From assembly GCA_903813345.2 (NCBI GenBank), contig CAIIXF020000001.1, positions 26,587,915 to 26,651,914 of the forward strand: 64,000 nt of DNA. Direction: 5' to 3'. Positions within the stretch are counted from its first letter, which is position 1, and each line of letters starts with the position of its first letter. This DNA comes from Owenia fusiformis. Taxonomy: Eukaryota > Annelida > Polychaeta > Sabellida > Oweniidae. Below, piece by piece: positions 59,651-64,000 of this stretch. Under the pieces are notes generated by a model that saw only the letters and a program-made list of their open reading frames with translations, was not told the origin of the DNA and searched no databases. Position numbers and translations under genes: made by a program.

Positions 59651-60093
59651 TAGTCTAGTATGCACATCATTGTGTGCCTGCAATGGAGAGTATTCATTAG
59701 AATAACTAAGGGTTTAAATATGGTAATACTAGGCCCATATAAGATGCAAGATACCCCCTATTTACCCCCCCCCCCCCAAATTTATATGGTTTACATCTTA
59801 GAGTTGGCATTCTACTATAAAATAATACTAAAGAATAGTTTTTTATTATGCATGGTACATGATACAGATCAAATCTTCCTTCAACAGTTCAATATATTAT
59901 AAAGCACAGTTTTGATTTTGAACAATTTCACCAATAGGTGGCGCTATGAGAGACATTCTTCATTATGTGTTTATTTAAATATTGTTTGGAAAGGAATCAG
60001 TTTCTACTAAAACATACAAACCTAATATATTCTGATGAAAAAAGGATAGAGATATGATAGGTACAGTACTACAGTATATATGAAATGTACATA

Positions 60094-60695
60094 CCGTATT
60101 CTCTGTAATTACCGCCCACTCTCTAATAAGCGCCCACCCCGCTTCACAAAGTTCAAGAAACATCGAGGAATCATAATAATCCATATTGAATGAAGGAATT
60201 GTTCTTTATCGGCATTCAGAAATTTCAAAAGCTACTGCGCAGATGTTCTGCGCATGTCAAGGTCGTGAACTTTCTGGTTTCTTTTTAATGTTTCTCGACT
60301 TTTACACGACTTTTGCACGAATAATGATGATCTCTCATCAAATTAGAAATAATGTATAACTTAAGATCGATATCCAGCAGTCTCTAGTGGAAATATTGAA
60401 GGTAATCGGCGATAATGACAAAGTGGGCGTGCCGGAAATAAATTAGACATAGACGGGTCTTCAACCACTGTCAATATTGTCTAAGCGATCTTTACCGTAT
60501 TCTCTCCAATAACAGCACTTGTCATATTATTATAAAAATATGTTGAAGAAAATGCATTCTTGTCAAGAAAAATTGCCATACATGAAATTCCTCGGGATTT
60601 CTGATTTCTTTCATACATGGGCGCTTATTAGAATGGTCTAAATAATGTATTTTCAATTTTCTAAACGCCCTGGGCGCTAATTACAGAGAATACGG
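60094..60695. mobile_element. CCGTATTCTCT-type MITE(s), TA-flanked
   Basis: TA then CCGTATTCTCTGTAATTA at the left is inverted as TAATTACAGAGAATACGG at the right, with TA at 60696-60697. A third copy of the terminus (CCGTATTCTCTCCAATAA) at about 60496 suggests two joined copies, the right-hand one complete at about 60496-60695. GCGCCCA/GGGCGC motifs lie subterminally. It is nested in the 4.4 kb element. Confidence 0.8.
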
Positions 60696-61104
60696 TATTT
60701 TAATGATTTATCGAAAATTTGGACGAAATCTTAAAAATGGGGGGAATGAACAACCAAAATCTTCTTTTTTGATAATTTAAATATTTTTCAGGGTAGAAAT
60801 ATTATAAATTGATGTTGAAAAATACTAATTGACCACATTTTATAGAAAAAAAGAAATGAAAAAAATTATCAAATGAATATTATGTAATTGTCGGCAATTT
60901 TGGCGGCCATCTTGGATTTTCACCAAGAAGGAGTGCAAACCGCGCTTGGCAATGCGGATCAAAATTTTTAGAATGTCCATATTAGTCTGTGTGCCAAAAA
61001 TCTAAGAATATATATGATCGCGAACTATCGAGCCATTATTGACTGGGCTACTGTTCATTCTGCATTCAAATAAATCCTTTGAAATATTTTGCGAACATGA
61101 ATTA

Positions 61105-61830
61105 CTTATACTTACCAGTATGTTCTATGTAGCATTCAAAATATGTTCTCAGTAGTGACTTCCTGCGAAAGCTATTTGGATTTTGATATAATTGCTTTCC
61201 CACGGAGCATTTGGACAGCTGAATGATTGTGACCTTTGAAATCGAATTAAGTCGATCAGCGGCTTACTTTTGGTCTCTAACTGTGTATTACATCAGTATC
61301 ATCAATCCGTGTAAGTATTAGAGCGCTGAAGTACTTTTTCGATCAAGACTTATAAATTGTTCATCGAGTGAATGTTTTTTAGAGCTATTTCCAATATGGC
61401 GGTTTGCTAGGAGAGAGATACGCAACGAAGGAAATGAATTTTGAGAATTAATTAGGTTTGGACAACCTCCGGAGATTTACGAAAATGTCCGAGCAGAAAA
61501 CACCATATTGGAATTTGGCAGTAAAAACATTCACTCGACTAACAATTACAAGTCTTGATCAAAAAGGAAGTACTTCAGCGCTCCAATACTTGCACAGAAG
61601 GATGATAATGATGTATAACATAGTTAGAGAACAAAAGTAGGCCGCTGATCCACTTAATTCGATTTCAAAGGTCACTATTAATCAGCTGTCCACTTCCCCG
61701 TTTAAGAGTCATAAGTTTCAAAATCTAACATGGCTCTCGAAGTGAGTAACTCAGTAGCATTTAAAAAATATGCTCCATTAAAGTAGCATTCAAATTATGT
61801 TCTAGGTGGCATTCAAAATAATGTACATGT
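61105..61830. mobile_element. Large foldback element with ~300-bp arms
   Basis: The left arm (about 61105-61410) and right arm (about 61490-61830) match inverted. Shared blocks include GACCTTTGAAATCGAATTAA, GATCAGCGGC, GAGCGCTGAAGTACTT and GAGTGAATGTTTTT. Outer ends repeat GTAGCATTCAAAATATGTTC-like words. No coding signal. The plus frame at 61458-61640 reads the right arm. Confidence 0.8.
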
Positions 61831-61959
61831 ACACCGCCCTTCTGATGAAATCAAACTGCATAATATATTCAACTGAATCAGAAAATATTGCTAGTTGAAT
61901 ATAAAAAGATGTTATAAGGGAATATTTGCCTTATATTATAATATTCAAAAATGTTAGGA

Positions 61960-62440
61960 CGCTACGCATTATTATCCCAACGAACGAAGTTCAAGGGGAT
62001 ATAGAAAAGCCATCCGTTCATCCGTCCGTCCATTGGTCGGTCCGTTCATATGTCTGGACAATAACTCAAATACCAGTTGATGGATTTCATTCAAATTGTA
62101 TAAGGCTTATGCCTTGTGGGTGTGGGACCTCTGCTCGAGAAGGAATTTTCAATATGGCCACTAAATTCAAAATGGTGGCTTAATTTTCTGAAAAAATATA
62201 ACTCAAATACTAGTGGATGGATTTGGTTTGGATTTTCGTAAAAAAACGTTATCTTTGATAACTCAAATCAAAAACCTGTTGACGGATTTCATTCAAATTT
62301 TAAAGGCAAAAATATAATCTTTGACAACTCAAATACTAGTGGATAGATTCGGCTCAAATTTTATATGGCCGCTATTTACCAAAACATGTTTTGTTTGGTG
62401 GGATGTGCTACTCCGTGGAGTTGCTGTTTTTCTAGTTAAT
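61960..62440. repeat. CCGTCCGT-type interspersed repeat
   Basis: Starts TATCCCAACGAACGAAGTTC followed by CCGTTCATCCGTCCGTCC. It then contains four diverged units of ATAACTCAAATACYAGTKGA with GGATTTCATTCAAATTTT, and ends TGCTACTCCGTGGAGTTGCT. From memory similar sequences are common interspersed repeats in invertebrates. A partial similarity (TATCCCAACGAACTAAGTT) occurs near 15903. Confidence 0.65.
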
Positions 62441-62984
62441 TCTAGTCGATAGCTCAGATTTGTCAGTATCTCTAATCAATATTTCGCCATGTATTGTTCT
62501 TTTTAAATTGAAGGTGTATTGCATTTAGAAGTCTATGTTTCAACAGGCTTGAGTTTGCCACTAAAACCACTATATCTAGTACTTGACAGTGAATAAATGA
62601 AGATGAATTCACATGGGTGATTCGTCATATCATCTGGGTTAAACTGACATCTTATGTAATTACTATTTTTGACAGTTTCCATAAGTAATTACACTCTGTA
62701 AACGTCCCCATGAGAATGGATTCTGCATTCAGAATTCTAGGCGAGTTCATAAAGATTTATTGTTGTTCTATGATTGTCACCTGACTTTTGAAACAATGTC
62801 AGACTTTTGAAACCAAGTCAGTGTTCTCCGTGTATTCATGGGCTCAACTCTAATTGAAAGTCCATGATGTATTTAAAGACCCAGCTGCATGGCTATTGGC
62901 TAGGCTCAGCAGCTACTGCTCAAAGACAAAATGCATGTAAAATTACATTTTGCTGTACCTCTCATATTTTTTTTGTACTTCCAG
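62441..62984. other. Upstream intron of the LYPLA-type gene
   Basis: No exon recognised, though the gene's first exon (ending before VIFLHGLG) must lie here or further left. A poly-T tract leads into the acceptor at 62984. Confidence 0.4.
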
Positions 62985-63016
62985 GTAATATTCTTACATG
63001 GGCTCGGCGACACAGG
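62985..63016 (+). CDS. LYPLA-type exon a
   Basis: A 32-base exon encoding VIFLHGLGDTG between acceptor TACTTCCAG and donor GTAAGT. Ends in phase 2. Confidence 0.9.
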
Positions 63017-63267
63017 GTAAGTTAGCTTTCTAATGGTACATGTACGAAAAATAATTATTTTGAAAGTTTAAAAGAACATTGTTGTTTTATTATTTAATAT
63101 TTTTTTGGGACTAATAAAGTAGAGTAAAATGCTGATCATAGATTTACTATATCGATTATGAAATTCTCAATCATAAATATTTGTTTGATATTGTTTTTCA
63201 GACATGGTTGGCTTGAGGCATTTACCCAGATAGCAAAGCCGCATATCAAATACATTTGTCCAAATGC
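62985..63267 (+). CDS. Acyl-protein thioesterase/lysophospholipase (LYPLA1/2-type), two internal exons
   Basis: The two exons join in phase to give VIFLHGLGDTG then HGWLEAFTQIAKPHIKYICP and NA. This matches the N-terminal part of LYPLA1/2, cytosolic serine alpha/beta-hydrolases that remove palmitate from proteins. HGLGDTGHGW forms the oxyanion-hole side; the catalytic Ser, Asp and His lie in later exons off the window. HGW and IKYICP slightly favour LYPLA1 over LYPLA2, but the paralogue cannot be decided. The first exon was not found. Confidence 0.9.
63202..63267 (+). CDS. LYPLA-type exon b
   Basis: A 66-base exon encoding HGWLEAFTQIAKPHIKYICP plus NA between acceptor TTTTTCAG and donor GTAAGT. 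Keeps phase 2. Confidence 0.9.
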
Positions 63268-64000
63268 GTAAGTTTATTACCTGAATCTGGCTATTATTTG
63301 ACAATGCTAGCAATTTGCAATATAGTATTTAATTATTAATATTGATTACTAGTGGTATTCAATTCAAATGTACATCTGTATTTATGATTTACTGTAATCC
63401 TTAAAATAACCCACAGGGCAAACAACAAAAGGAAAATATATATCATTTAATTATCAGGACAGAGTTGTATTTTATGAAGACATTATTTACTATAGGGAAT
63501 TCAGAACAATTCAACAGAATAAGTGAATTAAATAAAGATGAGTAGAAATGTCCCATGTCATATCATATTATTAATTAGACATTAAGGCTCTAATCTTACT
63601 TTTCTATTAAAATTGGCTTTTCTAAAGAATTAGAACTAGATATGGATGTTTTGACAGGATGTCGGTTGCTAAGGAACATATTGGTTACAGTTTATTGTAA
63701 TTTTTAACCACTCTCTGACAAACATTGTATTTTAACAATTTACATGTACAAGTAGCTAAATTGTGAAGAATTTGCTGACTTTATAATAAAGACAGTTGTT
63801 GGTTAATATTACATAGAAAACCTGTGAAAAAGACACGAGCTGAATGCAACTAACTTGTCTTTATGAAACAATCTTATAAGATGGAAAGCTTCATTCAAAG
63901 CTGCTGTCATCATTTTTTTATGATCAAACATTTTTATCTTTGCAAATGTCATTTTCTGAACTGATAATCTATTCATAATATTGAAATAGAAAACGATCAA
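63268..64000 (+). other. LYPLA-type intron, no further exon in the window
   Basis: The next expected block (APVRPVTLN-like, then the GxSxG region) was not found before the right edge. The minus frame at 63809-64000 is unrecognised. Confidence 0.5.

Larger units (their letters stand above)
56664..61029 (+). mobile_element. 4.4 kb TIR element carrying a decayed gene of an uncharacterised family
   Basis: GATAGTTCGCGATCATATAT at the left is inverted at the right end (61010-61029). The arms match for roughly 260 bases, sharing GCACACAGACTAATATGGAC and CAAGATGGCCGCC. The left end is duplicated in tandem. The interior carries a decayed reading frame (58050-59650) and a MITE (60094-60695). No target duplication was recognised, so the superfamily is open. 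Confidence 0.75.

Overview
The window is AT-rich animal nuclear DNA. It has GT-AG introns, genes spread over 15 kb or more, and a dense load of DNA transposon derivatives and LINEs. Gene content and repeat types suggest a marine invertebrate, but the species and phylum cannot be named from sequence alone.

Three host genes can be read. (1) On the minus strand, a class A (rhodopsin-type) peptide GPCR has its start exon at 24192-24551 and a TM3 exon at 7625-7746. They are separated by a 16.4 kb intron full of repeats, and later exons lie left of the window or were not found. (2) On the minus strand, 37695-52883 holds the whole coding region of PIK3R4/VPS15, the pseudokinase/HEAT/WD40 scaffold of class III PI3-kinase. 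It has 29 coding exons whose phases all agree and which add up to 1369 codons plus a stop. (3) On the plus strand, two consecutive internal exons at 62985-63267 encode the start of an acyl-protein thioesterase/lysophospholipase (LYPLA1/2 type), which continues off the right edge.

Region by region: 1-3159 is the 5' part of an L1/Tx1-like LINE on the minus strand, whose ORF2 is open to the window edge. 3150-4010 is a degenerate repeat array. 4-24.5 kb is the GPCR gene with mariner-like and foldback elements, a TIR-bounded tRNA-like element, and a 3.9 kb TIR element nested in a short one. 24.6-37.7 kb is intergenic and transposon-rich: a mariner MITE, a minisatellite interrupted by a Mutator-like MITE that itself holds a tRNA-like element, a 2.1 kb long-inverted-repeat element, and a mariner copy interrupted by a GC-rich Harbinger-like MITE. 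37.7-52.9 kb is PIK3R4, with several MITEs in its introns. 53-63 kb holds a LINE scrap and a 4.4 kb TIR element carrying a decayed gene of an uncharacterised invertebrate family, then a large foldback and the LYPLA exons.

The most unusual signal is inside PIK3R4. Three successive exons (10, 11, 12) each have one splice-junction edge copied into the adjoining intron: a 200-bp duplication at exon 10, a 62-bp array at exon 11 and a roughly 48-bp array at exon 12. This produces rows of decoy splice sites.
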